A program made the position numbers and the translations under genes. A stretch of 64,000 bases of DNA, taken from the NCBI RefSeq assembly GCF_033441515.1, contig NZ_JAWQJT010000002.1:496001-560000 (forward strand). Reading direction: 5' to 3'. The notes under the pieces are model-generated. The model did not search any database and had not been told where the DNA came from. It saw only the letters and a program-made list of their open reading frames with translations. The DNA comes from Amycolatopsis solani (GTDB lineage: Bacteria > Actinomycetota > Actinomycetes > Mycobacteriales > Pseudonocardiaceae). Below, piece by piece: positions 17,574 to 26,053 of the stretch (positions are counted from its first letter, which is position 1; each line of letters starts with the position of its first letter).

Positions 17574-17577
17574 GTTC

Positions 17578-17922
17578 ATGACGGCGGCCGGCTTCGAGGT
17601 CGAACCGGACGAACTGGTCGCGCACTCGAGTCACGTCGAGAGCCTGGTCGACCGGCTCAACACGGCCTCCGCGGCAGCCGACACGGCGATGTCGGACCAC
17701 GCCTACGGACTGCTGTGCGCGTTCCTCCCGCCGATCATCCGGCCGACGGGGGAGAAGGCGAAGGAGGCGCTGACCGCGTCGATGGAGGGCGTGCGCGGGC
17801 TGGCGGACAACGTCAAGACGGCCGCGCAGTCCTACCGCGATGGTGAAGAGGCCAACGCGCAGCCCTTCGAAAAGCAGCTCACGGCGTCGCCGCGGACGGC
17901 GGAAGCGAGGACGAACGCATGA
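17578..17922 (+). CDS. EspC-like / WXG100-type secretion substrate
   Basis: The 114-residue protein has no signal peptide and forms a likely helical hairpin (EPDELVAHSSHVESLVDRL then MEGVRGLADNVKTAAQSY). Directly after the second helix QSYRDGEEAN gives YRDGE, a YxxxE type VII signal. This is the layout of EspC/DUF2580 proteins encoded beside ESX substrates. It begins four bases after the PPE-like stop and its own stop overlaps the next start by 4 bp, so it is in the same operon. Confidence 0.7.
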   Translation: MTAAGFEVEPDELVAHSSHVESLVDRLNTASAAADTAMSDHAYGLLCAFLPPIIRPTGEKAKEALTASMEGVRGLADNVKTAAQSYRDGEEANAQPFEKQLTASPRTAEARTNA

Positions 17923-18473
17923 CCGGCGCGAACGGGCTCGGGGACCTGATGCGGGACCCCGACGAGACGATCCGCCGGATGGACGACTGGGCGGCCGGGT
18001 TCGCGGCGAAGGCCGAGCGCTACCAGGCCGCGCAGGCGGAGACCGAACGGCTGCGGCTGACCTCGACCAGCTCCGACGGCGCGGTCAGCGTCACCGTCGG
18101 CGCCGACGGCACGGTCACCGACCTGACGTTCTCCAACAAGGTCAAGTCGTTCCCGCTGGAGGAGCTGTCCCGGGCCATCCTGACCACCATGCGGCGGGCG
18201 CAGTCCGGCATCGCCGAGAAGGTGGCCGGCGTGATGACCGAGCGGCTCGGCGACGAGGACCGCGAGACCCGCACGGCGCTGCTCGACACGCTGCGCGGCC
18301 GGTTCCCCGACCCGGACGAGCCGGACGAGCCGCAGCCCCCGGCTTCGCCGGACCCCGTCCCGCCGGCCCCCTCGGGTGGCGCGGCGGTCCCGCCGTCGCC
18401 GTCGGCTCCGCAGGCTTCACCGCCGCCGCGGCGGCGCCCCGACCCGGTCGAGGACGACAACAACCCCTGGTGA
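17919..18473 (+). CDS. YbaB/EbfC-family DNA-binding protein with Pro-rich tail
   Basis: The 184-residue protein has a YbaB/EbfC core at residues about 25-115: a long helix (FAAKAERYQAAQAETERL), the strand pair VSVTVGADGTVTDLTF, then a helix LEELSRAILTTMRRAQ. The remaining 65 residues are Pro/Asp-rich. Stand-alone YbaB is a nucleoid-associated protein; versions with extra tails are commonly encoded in actinobacterial type VII secretion loci, where their role is unclear. The start overlaps the EspC-like stop in ATGA. It is the last gene of the operon. Confidence 0.75.
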   Translation: MTGANGLGDLMRDPDETIRRMDDWAAGFAAKAERYQAAQAETERLRLTSTSSDGAVSVTVGADGTVTDLTFSNKVKSFPLEELSRAILTTMRRAQSGIAEKVAGVMTERLGDEDRETRTALLDTLRGRFPDPDEPDEPQPPASPDPVPPAPSGGAAVPPSPSAPQASPPPRRRPDPVEDDNNPW

Positions 18474-18558
18474 CGGTGGCCAGGTCAGCCGCGCGAGTAC
18501 GGCTGACCTGCCCCGTTCGGGGCTCGACACCGGCGCGCCGGGCGACGACACTGGGCCG

Positions 18559-19101
18559 ATGACCGGCCTGATCACCGGTAGCCGTGTCCGGCTGCGGCCC
18601 GCCGCCGCCCCGGACGCCGCCCGGTTCGAGGAGATCCTGTCGCACCCCGAAGTCGCCCGCTGGTGGGCCGACGCCGAGGAGCCGGTGGCCGCCCAGGTGT
18701 CCTACTTGCTGGACCCGGACGAGGGCACCACGACCTACGCGATCGAGCACGACGACGTCGTCGTCGGTATCGAACTCGCCTTCGAGGAAGCGGATCCCCA
18801 GTACCGGCACGCCGGCATCGACATCGCGGTGCACCCGGACTGGCAGGGCCGCGGCCTGGGCTCGGACGCCATCCGGGCGCTGGCCGAGCACCTGTTCTCC
18901 GTGCGCGGGCACCACCGGGTGGTGATCGACCCCGCCGCGGACAACGACGCCGCGATCAAGCTCTACCAGTCCCTCGGCTTCCGGCCGGTCGGCCGGATGC
19001 GCTCCTACGAGCGCGGGCCCGACGGCAGCTGGCACGACGGGCTGCTGATGGACCTGCTCGCCGAGGACCTGGTCCCGACGGCCGCTCTCACGGGTTCGTG
19101 A
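18559..19101 (+). CDS. GNAT acetyltransferase, AAC(6')-like
   Basis: The 180-residue protein opens RVRLRPAAAPDAARFEEIL and contains GIDIAVHPDWQGRGLGSDAIRAL, the acetyl-CoA pyrophosphate-binding loop (Q/R-x-x-G-x-G), then VIDPAADNDAAIKLYQSLGFRPVG. This order matches the aminoglycoside 6'-N-acetyltransferase-like GNAT branch. Whether it acetylates an aminoglycoside or another amine is unknown. Its stop overlaps the next transporter gene (GTGA at 19098-19101), so the two are coupled. Confidence 0.8.
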   Translation: MTGLITGSRVRLRPAAAPDAARFEEILSHPEVARWWADAEEPVAAQVSYLLDPDEGTTTYAIEHDDVVVGIELAFEEADPQYRHAGIDIAVHPDWQGRGLGSDAIRALAEHLFSVRGHHRVVIDPAADNDAAIKLYQSLGFRPVGRMRSYERGPDGSWHDGLLMDLLAEDLVPTAALTGS

Positions 19102-20375
19102 CCACCGGCGCGGACGCGACCCGGCAGCTGAGACGGGTCGCCGTGGCGAGCGCGGTGGGGACCACCATCGAGTGGTACGACTACTTCATCTACAGCACGG
19201 CGACGGCGCTCGTGTTCGGCAAGCTCTTCTTCACCACGCTGTCGCCCGCCTCCGGCACCCTCGCCGCGTTCGCGACGCTCGGGGTCGGCTTCCTGGCCCG
19301 CCCGGTCGGCGGGATCCTTTGGGGCCACTTCGGCGACCGCGTCGGGCGCAAGGCGATGCTGGTGCTGTCCCTGCTCCTGATGGGCGTGGCCACGGTCGGC
19401 GTCGGGCTGCTGCCGACGTACTCCGCGATCGGGGTGTGGGCGCCGATCCTGCTGCTGGTCCTGCGGCTCCTCCAGGGGCTCAGCGCGGGCGGCGAATGGG
19501 GCGGGGCGGCGCTGATGGCGGTCGAGCACGCGCCGGAGGGCCACCGCGGCCGCTACGGCGCCTTCTCGCAGATCGGCGTCCCGGCCGGGCTGATCCTGGC
19601 GCAGCTGATGTTCTTCGTCCTCGGCCGGTCCATGACCGACGCGCAGTTCGCGTCGTGGGGCTGGCGGGTGCCGTTCCTGGCGAGCATCGTGCTGGTCGTC
19701 GTCGGCCTGGTGATCCGGCTGCGGATCGAGGAGAGCCCGGTGTTCGCGCGGTTGCGGGACTCCGAGGCCCGCAGCAGCCGCCCGATGGTCGAGGTGCTGC
19801 GCGAGCGGCCGCGGGCGCTGCTGGTGGCGTCCGGCAGCTTCATCGCGAACACCGCCATCGGGTACATCTTCCTGGCGTACCTGCTGTCCTACGGCACTTC
19901 GGTGCTGAAGATCGACCGCACCACGTTGCTCGTGGTGGTGATCGTCGGCAGCGTGACGTGGCTGGTGAGCATCCTCGTCTCGGCGGCGTGGTCGGACCGC
20001 GTGGGCCGCAAACCGGTGTACCTGGCCGGGTCCGTGCTGCTGGTGCTCTGGCCGATCCCGTTCTTCCTGCTGGTGGACACGCGCGTGACGGCGTTGCTGC
20101 TGCTGGCGGTGGTCGTGCTCAACATCGGCCTCGGCGCGACCTACGGGCCGCAGTCGGCGCTGTTCGCGGAGCTGTTCGAGCCGCGCTACCGCTACAGCGG
20201 AGCGTCGTTCTCGTACGCGGTCGGCGCGGTGCTGGGCGGCGGCTTCGCGCCGTCGATCGCGGTGGCGCTGCAATCCGCCACCGGGACTTCGCTTTCGGTG
20301 TCGCTCTACCTGGTGGCGGTGGCGGTGCTGAGCCTGGTCGCGGTGCTGTTCATCCCGCGCTCACAGCCGGTCTAG
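19098..20375 (+). CDS. MFS transporter, metabolite:H+ symporter (MHS) family
   Basis: The 425-residue protein has twelve predicted membrane segments and the MHS hallmarks: GTTIEWYDYFIYSTATALVF in helix 1, FGDRVGRKAMLVLSL in the loop 2-3, QGLSAGGEWGGAALM in helix 4, and WSDRVGRKPVYL in the mid-protein loop. Known members (ShiA, KgtP, ProP, CitA) import shikimate, oxoglutarate, betaine or citrate with protons. The substrate cannot be read. It starts at GTG 19098 inside the end of the acetyltransferase gene and overlaps the convergent SGNH gene by 15 bp. Confidence 0.85.
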   Translation: MTTGADATRQLRRVAVASAVGTTIEWYDYFIYSTATALVFGKLFFTTLSPASGTLAAFATLGVGFLARPVGGILWGHFGDRVGRKAMLVLSLLLMGVATVGVGLLPTYSAIGVWAPILLLVLRLLQGLSAGGEWGGAALMAVEHAPEGHRGRYGAFSQIGVPAGLILAQLMFFVLGRSMTDAQFASWGWRVPFLASIVLVVVGLVIRLRIEESPVFARLRDSEARSSRPMVEVLRERPRALLVASGSFIANTAIGYIFLAYLLSYGTSVLKIDRTTLLVVVIVGSVTWLVSILVSAAWSDRVGRKPVYLAGSVLLVLWPIPFFLLVDTRVTALLLLAVVVLNIGLGATYGPQSALFAELFEPRYRYSGASFSYAVGAVLGGGFAPSIAVALQSATGTSLSVSLYLVAVAVLSLVAVLFIPRSQPV

Positions 20376-21581
20376 GCGGATGGCGGCGGCCATCCGCTCG
20401 TAGCCCGCGTCGCCGGGGTGGAGGTGGTCGCCGGAGTCGTAGGCCGGCAGCAGGGTGAGCGGATCGGCGGGGTCGCGGACCGCCGCGTCGAAGTCGGCGA
20501 CGGCGTCGAACACCCCGCTGGTGCGGATGAACGCGTTCACGGCCTGGCGCGTCGCTTCGAGCGTTTCGTCGTAGACGCGCCAGCCCTTGAACGGCGTGAG
20601 CGTGGCGCCGACGACCCGGATGCCGCGTGCGTGCGCCTGTGCCACCAGCTGGCGGTAGGCCGACGTGATCGCGCCCGGATCGGTCTGGTGCGGGTCCTGC
20701 TGGATGTCGTTGATGCCTTCCAGCACGATCAGCGTCCGCACGCCGCCGACGCCGAGCACGTCGCGGTCGAACCGGGACAGCGCGTTCTGGCCCGCGCCGG
20801 ACCCGGGCACGTCGAGCAGCAGCCGGTTGGCGCTGATGCCCGCGTTCAGCACCCCGAACCGGCCGTGCAGCCGGTCGGCGAGGTAGTCCGGCCAGCGGTG
20901 GTTCGCCCCGGACTGCGAGCCGACGCCGTCGGTGATCGAATCGCCCAGCGCGACGATCGTGGCCTCGGCCCCGCCCTGGACGTCGACGCCGGAAACGTAG
21001 TGCCAGACGGAAGTCTGCTCGGTGTAGGGCGCACCGGACTCACTGGCGGCGAAGTCGCCCGCCCGGGTGAAGTACGACGTCTGCGCGGCGGCCGGGTGGT
21101 AGGTGACCGGCCCGGACTTCGTCGGGACGTAGGTCGTCACGAGCAGGTTGGCGTCGGCGGGCACCCGCAGGTCGGCGGGGTCGCTGAGCGCTTCGGCCCC
21201 GGCGGGCACGACGACGCCGGGCGCCCCGCCGAACGTGAGCGACCGCAGGGTGCCGGGCACCGCGTCCGGCCCGCTGCCCTGCACGGCGATGGTGACGTGC
21301 CCGAAGGTGAGGGGCGTGGCCCCGAAGGCGTTGGAGAGGTGGACGCGAGCGCGCCCGCCGCCGGCGCTGGTGTGCACGACGTTGCGGATCGAGAAGCCCG
21401 GGTAGCCGTCCGGCGTGTTCGCCACGGCGGACGCGGGAGCCGCGGCCCAGGTCCCGACCCAGCCGCCGACGGCGTGCTGCGCGAGGTTCGGGAGAGCGCT
21501 TTCCGGATTCGCGCTCCCGGACGTCGTGAGCAGACCGAACCCCGCCAGGATGGCCGCGCCCACGGCCAGAAAGCGTCGCAT
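20361..21581 (-). CDS. Secreted SGNH/GDSL hydrolase
   Basis: The 406-residue protein has a signal peptide (MRRFLAVGAAILAGFGLLTT) and an N-terminal beta-rich domain with WVGTWAAAP. The SGNH catalytic blocks follow: VALGDSITDG (block I Ser, about residue 215), AGISANR (block II Gly), LEGINDI (block III Asn) and GDHLHPGDAGY (block V with Asp and His). It should be an extracellular esterase on acetylated polysaccharide, lipid or rhamnogalacturonan. The N-terminal extension is usual in actinobacterial homologues. It overlaps the MFS gene convergently by 15 bp. Confidence 0.87.
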   Translation of the reverse strand: MRRFLAVGAAILAGFGLLTTSGSANPESALPNLAQHAVGGWVGTWAAAPASAVANTPDGYPGFSIRNVVHTSAGGGRARVHLSNAFGATPLTFGHVTIAVQGSGPDAVPGTLRSLTFGGAPGVVVPAGAEALSDPADLRVPADANLLVTTYVPTKSGPVTYHPAAAQTSYFTRAGDFAASESGAPYTEQTSVWHYVSGVDVQGGAEATIVALGDSITDGVGSQSGANHRWPDYLADRLHGRFGVLNAGISANRLLLDVPGSGAGQNALSRFDRDVLGVGGVRTLIVLEGINDIQQDPHQTDPGAITSAYRQLVAQAHARGIRVVGATLTPFKGWRVYDETLEATRQAVNAFIRTSGVFDAVADFDAAVRDPADPLTLLPAYDSGDHLHPGDAGYERMAAAIRLDRL

Positions 21582-21662
21582 GCACTCACGGTGTCTCCCT
21601 TGCGCCCAACCAGGGACCGCTGATCAGGTGAGGGAACCGGACAAGATCCCGGACAGCGAGGG

Positions 21663-21703
21663 GCGGGCCCGTCCGGGATTCTGGGGATGCCGGACGGGCC
21701 CGC
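21663..21703. repeat. GC-rich inverted repeat upstream of the SGNH gene
   Basis: GCGGGCCCGTCCGG (21663-21676) and its exact complement (21690-21703) flank a 13-base loop, about 80 bp before the SGNH start. It may attenuate read-through or act as an operator. Confidence 0.45.
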
Positions 21704-21924
21704 GCGAGGTGGCCGTTGCCGCGACGGCCGCTCGCCGGGGCGCCCGGTCCCGACCGGGCGGAGGCTGGCCCGGATCGTTGCATCGTGGCGACCCCGGAGG
21801 GCGGTGCGAGACGCCCTCAACCAGAGCACGGCCCCGGCCCCGCCGCGGTTCAGTCCGCCCGCCGATTTCTCGCGTCCCTGCTGTGCCAGGCCGCCTCACG
21901 CTCCGATGGCCGGCGCCGAACGAC

Positions 21925-21971
21925 GTGAATGACTCATTCCTGTCGTCGGACGACAGGAATGAGTCATTCAC
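21925..21971. terminator. Perfect 22-bp AATGACTCATT-family hairpin
   Basis: The 22-bp arms (beginning GTGAATGACTCATTCCTG) are perfectly complementary around a 3-base loop, the longest uninterrupted stem in the window. It lies 36 bp beyond the stop of the minus-strand gene 22007-22270, as a terminator would. Confidence 0.7.
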
Positions 21972-22006
21972 TGCATTCGGTCGGGACGGACGGCGGTCCC
22001 GGAAGG

Positions 22007-22270
22007 TCAAGCGGCGGCGGGAAAGCCGCCCAGGGCGCGGTGGCCGGCGTCGGTCAGTTCCGCCGGGGCCCACTGGCCCGGTGCCGGGGTGCCGATCGCG
22101 CGGATCAGGCCGGCGTGGAAGAGGTCGTGGGCGGTGTTCTGGTCGCAGCACGACAACCCGTCGACGCGGAGATCGGGTTCGCAGCTGCAGCGGAGCTCGG
22201 CGCGACCGTCCGCGATCGCCTTGAGCATGGCGATCGCGCGGCGGCTCAGCGCGTTCGGGTAGGGGGACAT
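22007..22270 (-). CDS. Small Cys-containing protein, unknown function
   Basis: ATG 22270 follows GAAAGG and gives 87 residues beginning MSPYPNALSRRAIAMLKAIADGR. The core LRCSCEPDLRVDGLSCCD has four cysteines in CxC...CC spacing, which could bind a metal or be redox-active. The end TPAPGQWAPAELTDAGHRAL looks like the wing of a winged-helix domain, so a metal-sensing regulator is conceivable but unproved. I do not recognise a named family. It is divergent from the fucosidase gene across a gap rich in inverted repeats. Confidence 0.6.
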   Translation of the reverse strand: MSPYPNALSRRAIAMLKAIADGRAELRCSCEPDLRVDGLSCCDQNTAHDLFHAGLIRAIGTPAPGQWAPAELTDAGHRALGGFPAAA

Positions 22271-22403
22271 CGGTCTGGCCTTTCGGTGCGGCTGGTCTTG
22301 GCGCGAGTGCTGCAGCTCGTCACTGGGGACCACGCACCGGCTGTGAGCGAGGTTCACTTCGATCGCCTCTTGACACCGCGAGACCCAACGAGCAGGGTCA
22401 GTC

Positions 22404-22483
22404 ATCGGATGAATCAGCTCCACCTTCGACAGAACGGCCGACTAGGGGCGAACTCTGTCGTCATTCCGCCGTAGTCATCCGAT
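22404..22483. promoter_or_regulatory. Nested inverted repeats before the fucosidase gene
   Basis: An outer pair (ATCGGATGA at 22404-22412, TCATCCGAT at 22475-22483) encloses an inner pair (CGACAGA at 22427-22433, TCTGTCG at 22454-22460). They lie in the divergent gap, the outer right arm ending 13 bp before the ATG at 22497. This could be an operator pair or a structured leader. Confidence 0.45.
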
Positions 22484-22496
22484 CCCTGGAGGTTCA

Positions 22497-24848
22497 ATGA
22501 CGACCTTCCCTCGCCGACACGCGCTCGGCATCGCCCTGGGTGGTGCCGTGGCGCTGAGCGCCGCCGGCCGCACCCCGGCCGGCGCCGCCAGTCCCGTGGA
22601 CGCCGCCGCCGACAACGCGGGCACGCCGATCGTCCCGCCGCCGCCCCCCGTTCCCGTCGCGCTCGACCCGTGGTTCACCAACGACGGCATCGACAGCGCG
22701 TCCGCCACCGGTGGTGACTTCGACGGGTCCGGGTACACCTTCCCGGCCGAGCACCTGCCCGCCGGGCAGACCGCCACCGTCGGCGGGGTGCCGTTCAAGC
22801 TCGGCTCCGCGGCCGCCGGGGCGAAGAACAACATCGCCGCCACCGGGCAGCGGCTCGACCTGCCGAAGGGCCGGTACTTCGTCGCGTACTTCCTGGTCGC
22901 CGCCAGCTACGGCACGACCGGCGGCACCGCGACCGTGCACTACGCCGACGGCACCACCAGCACCGGTTCCCTCTCCGGTCCCGACTGGTACACCGGCAAC
23001 GGCGCCCTCGTCTCGCCGTTCCGCTACGCACCCGGCGGCGTCGTCGACCAGAACCCGGTTTCGCTGGCCACCGGCCAGGTCTGGGTCGACCCGGCCCGCG
23101 AGGCCGTCGCCGTGACCCTGCCGACCACGGCGAACCCGGCGCCGAACGTCTCCAGCCTGCACGTCTTCGCGCTCACCCTGCAGCCGGTCGCGGTGGGCCG
23201 CTCGGCGCTCGTGCTCGACGGCCGGTCGACGGCGAACCTGCTCACCGACGGTGGCCCGCAAGCCGCCGAAGCGACCGTCGTCAACGCCGGCACCGTGTGG
23301 CTCGGCGCCCGCGACCTGGTCACCGTCACCGTCGACGTCCCCGGCGGCCGGACCACGGTCCCGGCGAACATCCGCGCGCTGGCGCCGGGGGAGCAGGCGA
23401 CCGTGCGCCTCGGGCTCGCGCCGAACACGTCCGTCCCGCCCGGCACCACGACCACCGGCCAGATCCGCGTCACCGCCGGCCGCGGCACCCTCGCCACGCA
23501 GCAGGTGCCGATCACCCTCGGCGTTCCGGACTTCCGCCCGACCGACGCCTCGCTCTCGACGCACCGGGCGCCGTACTGGTTCACCGACAGCAAGTTCGGC
23601 ATCTTCATCCACTGGGGCGTGTACGCCGTGCCCGCGTGGGCGCCGGTCGGGCAGCAGTACGCCGAGTGGTACTGGCAGAACCAGCAGGACCCGAACGGCG
23701 CGACTTACGCCTACCACAGGGAAAAGTACGGCGAGGACTTCGCCTACGACGACTTCATCCCGCTGTTCACCGCGAAGGAGTTCGACCCGCGTGCCTGGCT
23801 GAACCTGATCGCCGACGCCGGTGCCGAATACTACGTCCTGACGTCCAAGCACCACGACGGCTTCGCGTTGTGGGACACCAAGGTCAGCGACCGCAACTCC
23901 GTCAAGCTCGGCCCGAAGCGCAACGTCATCGCCGAGCTGTTCGCGGCGTCCCGGAAGTACACCCCGCAGCTGCGCAACGGCCTGTACTTCTCGCTGCCCG
24001 AGTGGTTCAACCCGGACAACCCGTGGATGGGCCACACGCCGCGCAACCCCTACACCGGCGCGCCGCTGCCCTACACCGGGTACACCGCGGGCAAGGACTT
24101 CGTCCGCGACTACCAGGCGCCGCAGGTGCTCGAGCTGATCTCGGAGTTCGACCCGGACGTGCTGTGGTTCGACATCGGCGGCGTCAACGACAGCCGGACC
24201 GTGCTCACCGAGTACTTCAACCGCGCGAAGAACCGCAAGCGCCCCAAGGACGTCACCTACAACGACCGCGGTGGCATCCCGGACCACGACTTCACGACGC
24301 CGGAGTACACGACGTACCCGAACACCGTGGTGGCGAAGTGGGAAGCGAGCCGCGGCCTCGACCCGTTCTCCTACGGCTACAACCGCGCGACCCCGGACGA
24401 CCGGTACATGACGGCCGAGGAGGTCGTCCGCACGCTCGTCGACATCGTCTCGAAGAACGGCAACTTCCTGCTCGACATCGGCCCGGACTTCGACGGCACC
24501 ATCCCGGCCGTGATGCAGCGGCACCTGCGTGACACGGGCGCGTGGCTGAAGGTCAACGGGGAAGCCGTCTACGGCACGACGTACTGGTCGCGGATGGCGC
24601 AGCTGGGCGACCTGCGGTTCACGGTCAAGCAGAACGAGGCCTTCTACGTCCATTCGCTCGCCGCGCCGGGCAGCAGGCTGGTGATCGACGCGCCGGTGCC
24701 GATCCGCGCCGGCGATCGCGTGACGATGCTGGGCCACCGCGGGAACCTGCACTGGACGGTGGAAAACGGCTCGCTGGTGATCGACGTCCCGGCCGCGGCG
24801 CGGCAAGCCGGCCGCTACGCGTGGGTGTTCAAGATCGCCTGGAGCTAG
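22497..24848 (+). CDS. Tat-exported GH29 alpha-L-fucosidase
   Basis: The 783-residue protein starts at ATG 22497 behind CTGGAGGTTCA. FPRRHALGIALGGAVAL is a twin-arginine signal. Residues about 50-350 form beta-rich accessory domains; the GH29 barrel follows from YWFTDSKFGIFIHWGVYAVP, then SKHHDGFALW, and LWFDIGGVN, whose Asp is the expected nucleophile of the retaining mechanism. It should release fucose from plant, algal or animal glycans outside the cell. The stop overlaps the convergent pobA-type gene by 4 bp. No fucose catabolic genes are beside it. Confidence 0.88.
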   Translation: MTTFPRRHALGIALGGAVALSAAGRTPAGAASPVDAAADNAGTPIVPPPPPVPVALDPWFTNDGIDSASATGGDFDGSGYTFPAEHLPAGQTATVGGVPFKLGSAAAGAKNNIAATGQRLDLPKGRYFVAYFLVAASYGTTGGTATVHYADGTTSTGSLSGPDWYTGNGALVSPFRYAPGGVVDQNPVSLATGQVWVDPAREAVAVTLPTTANPAPNVSSLHVFALTLQPVAVGRSALVLDGRSTANLLTDGGPQAAEATVVNAGTVWLGARDLVTVTVDVPGGRTTVPANIRALAPGEQATVRLGLAPNTSVPPGTTTTGQIRVTAGRGTLATQQVPITLGVPDFRPTDASLSTHRAPYWFTDSKFGIFIHWGVYAVPAWAPVGQQYAEWYWQNQQDPNGATYAYHREKYGEDFAYDDFIPLFTAKEFDPRAWLNLIADAGAEYYVLTSKHHDGFALWDTKVSDRNSVKLGPKRNVIAELFAASRKYTPQLRNGLYFSLPEWFNPDNPWMGHTPRNPYTGAPLPYTGYTAGKDFVRDYQAPQVLELISEFDPDVLWFDIGGVNDSRTVLTEYFNRAKNRKRPKDVTYNDRGGIPDHDFTTPEYTTYPNTVVAKWEASRGLDPFSYGYNRATPDDRYMTAEEVVRTLVDIVSKNGNFLLDIGPDFDGTIPAVMQRHLRDTGAWLKVNGEAVYGTTYWSRMAQLGDLRFTVKQNEAFYVHSLAAPGSRLVIDAPVPIRAGDRVTMLGHRGNLHWTVENGSLVIDVPAAARQAGRYAWVFKIAWS

Positions 24849-26029
24849 TGGTCGGCGTCCTTGCCGATGTAGAGCTCCGCGAACGCCGCGGCCGCGGCGG
24901 GCGAACCCAGCAGGCGGCGCATCCGGGCTTCCGCGATGCGTGCCGCGAACGGGTTGTCCGCCGTGGCCGCGGTGTGGTGGAAGATGTCCGACAGCCACAG
25001 GGAAAACTCCTGGTACTGCCACACCAGCGGCAGGCACGCGGCGGAATACCCGGCCAGCCGCGCGGGATCGCCCGCGTAGTGCGCCTGGAACGCCTCCGCG
25101 AGCAGGAAAGCGTCGTGCAGGGCCAGGTTCATGCCCTTGGCCGCGATCGGCGCGACCAGGTGCGCCGACTCGCCCGCGAGGTACAGCCGGCCGTACGCCA
25201 TCGGCTCGACGACGTAGTTGTGCATGTCGAGGACGCGCTTCTCGAACAGCCGTCCCTCGACGATCGGGCCGTCCGGCACCGCGAGCCGGGCCTGCAGTTC
25301 GCGCCACACGCGCTCGTCGGGCCAGTCCGCCTCGGTCTCGCCGGCCGCCGTCTGCAGGTAGAACCGGGTGACGTCGGGCGTGCGGGCCATGTGCGCGCCG
25401 AAACCGCGCGGGTGGATGCCGAACAGCACGCCGTCGGCGGACGGCGGGGCCTCGGCGAGCAACGCCAGCCAGCCGATTCCGTAGTCGTGGTGGGCTTTCA
25501 CGGTCGATTCCGCCGGCAGGTACCCCTGGGTGACGCCGCGGGCGCCGTCGCAGCCGGCGACGAAGTCGCAGTCGAGGCGGTGCGCACCCTCGGCGGTGCG
25601 GAACGTGATGGCGGGGGAGTCCGACGCGAGGTCGTGCAGCTCGACGTCCGAGACCTCGAAGACCGCCTCGCCGCCCGCGTCGGCGTACTGCGCGACCAGG
25701 TCGGTGACCAGGAGCTGTTGAGGGTAAACGAAATGCCGCTGCCCGGTGAGCTCGCCGTAGCGGAAGGTGTGCCGCCGCCCGGCGAAGCGGAACTCGAACT
25801 CCGCGTGCTGGGGCGCTTTCGCGACGAGTTGCTCGCCCAGGCCGCGTCGCTCGAGCCCGCGGACCGCCCACTCCTCGATGAACCCGGCCCGCGGCCGCTG
25901 CTCGACGAACGCCCGGCTTTCCCGCTCCAGCAGCACGCAGGCGATGCCCGCCCGCCGCAGCAGGTTCGCCACCGCGAGTCCGGCCGGGCCCGCCCCCACC
26001 ACGGCCACCGCCGTGCGCCTCGCCACCAT
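24845..26029 (-). CDS. pobA: 4-hydroxybenzoate 3-monooxygenase (p-hydroxybenzoate hydroxylase)
   Basis: The 394-residue flavoprotein has the FAD GAGPAGLAVANLL motif at residue 10, QRPRAGFIEEW, the DG motif CDGARG near residue 165 for NAD(P)H, and GESAHLVAPIAAKGMNLALHDA, the second FAD motif in the form typical of PobA. It converts 4-hydroxybenzoate to protocatechuate in aromatic catabolism. No pobR regulator or protocatechuate ring-cleavage genes are adjacent. It lies 24 bp downstream of the glycosyltransferase gene on the same strand. Confidence 0.87.
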   Translation of the reverse strand: MVARRTAVAVVGAGPAGLAVANLLRRAGIACVLLERESRAFVEQRPRAGFIEEWAVRGLERRGLGEQLVAKAPQHAEFEFRFAGRRHTFRYGELTGQRHFVYPQQLLVTDLVAQYADAGGEAVFEVSDVELHDLASDSPAITFRTAEGAHRLDCDFVAGCDGARGVTQGYLPAESTVKAHHDYGIGWLALLAEAPPSADGVLFGIHPRGFGAHMARTPDVTRFYLQTAAGETEADWPDERVWRELQARLAVPDGPIVEGRLFEKRVLDMHNYVVEPMAYGRLYLAGESAHLVAPIAAKGMNLALHDAFLLAEAFQAHYAGDPARLAGYSAACLPLVWQYQEFSLWLSDIFHHTAATADNPFAARIAEARMRRLLGSPAAAAAFAELYIGKDADH

Positions 26030-26053
26030 GCGCCCGAGGGTAGCGCGAACCGT

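Larger units (their letters stand above)
21582..22006. other. Non-coding stretch with two hairpins
   Basis: These 425 bp separate the SGNH gene start from the stop of the small gene at 22007. They hold a 14-bp GC-rich inverted repeat (21663-21703) and the strongest AATGACTCATT-family hairpin (21925-21971). No supported gene was found. Confidence 0.6.

Noticed and set aside
18559..19101. Calling the AAC(6')-like gene an antibiotic resistance determinant
   Set aside because: GNAT resemblance alone does not define substrate, and it is coupled to a metabolite symporter.
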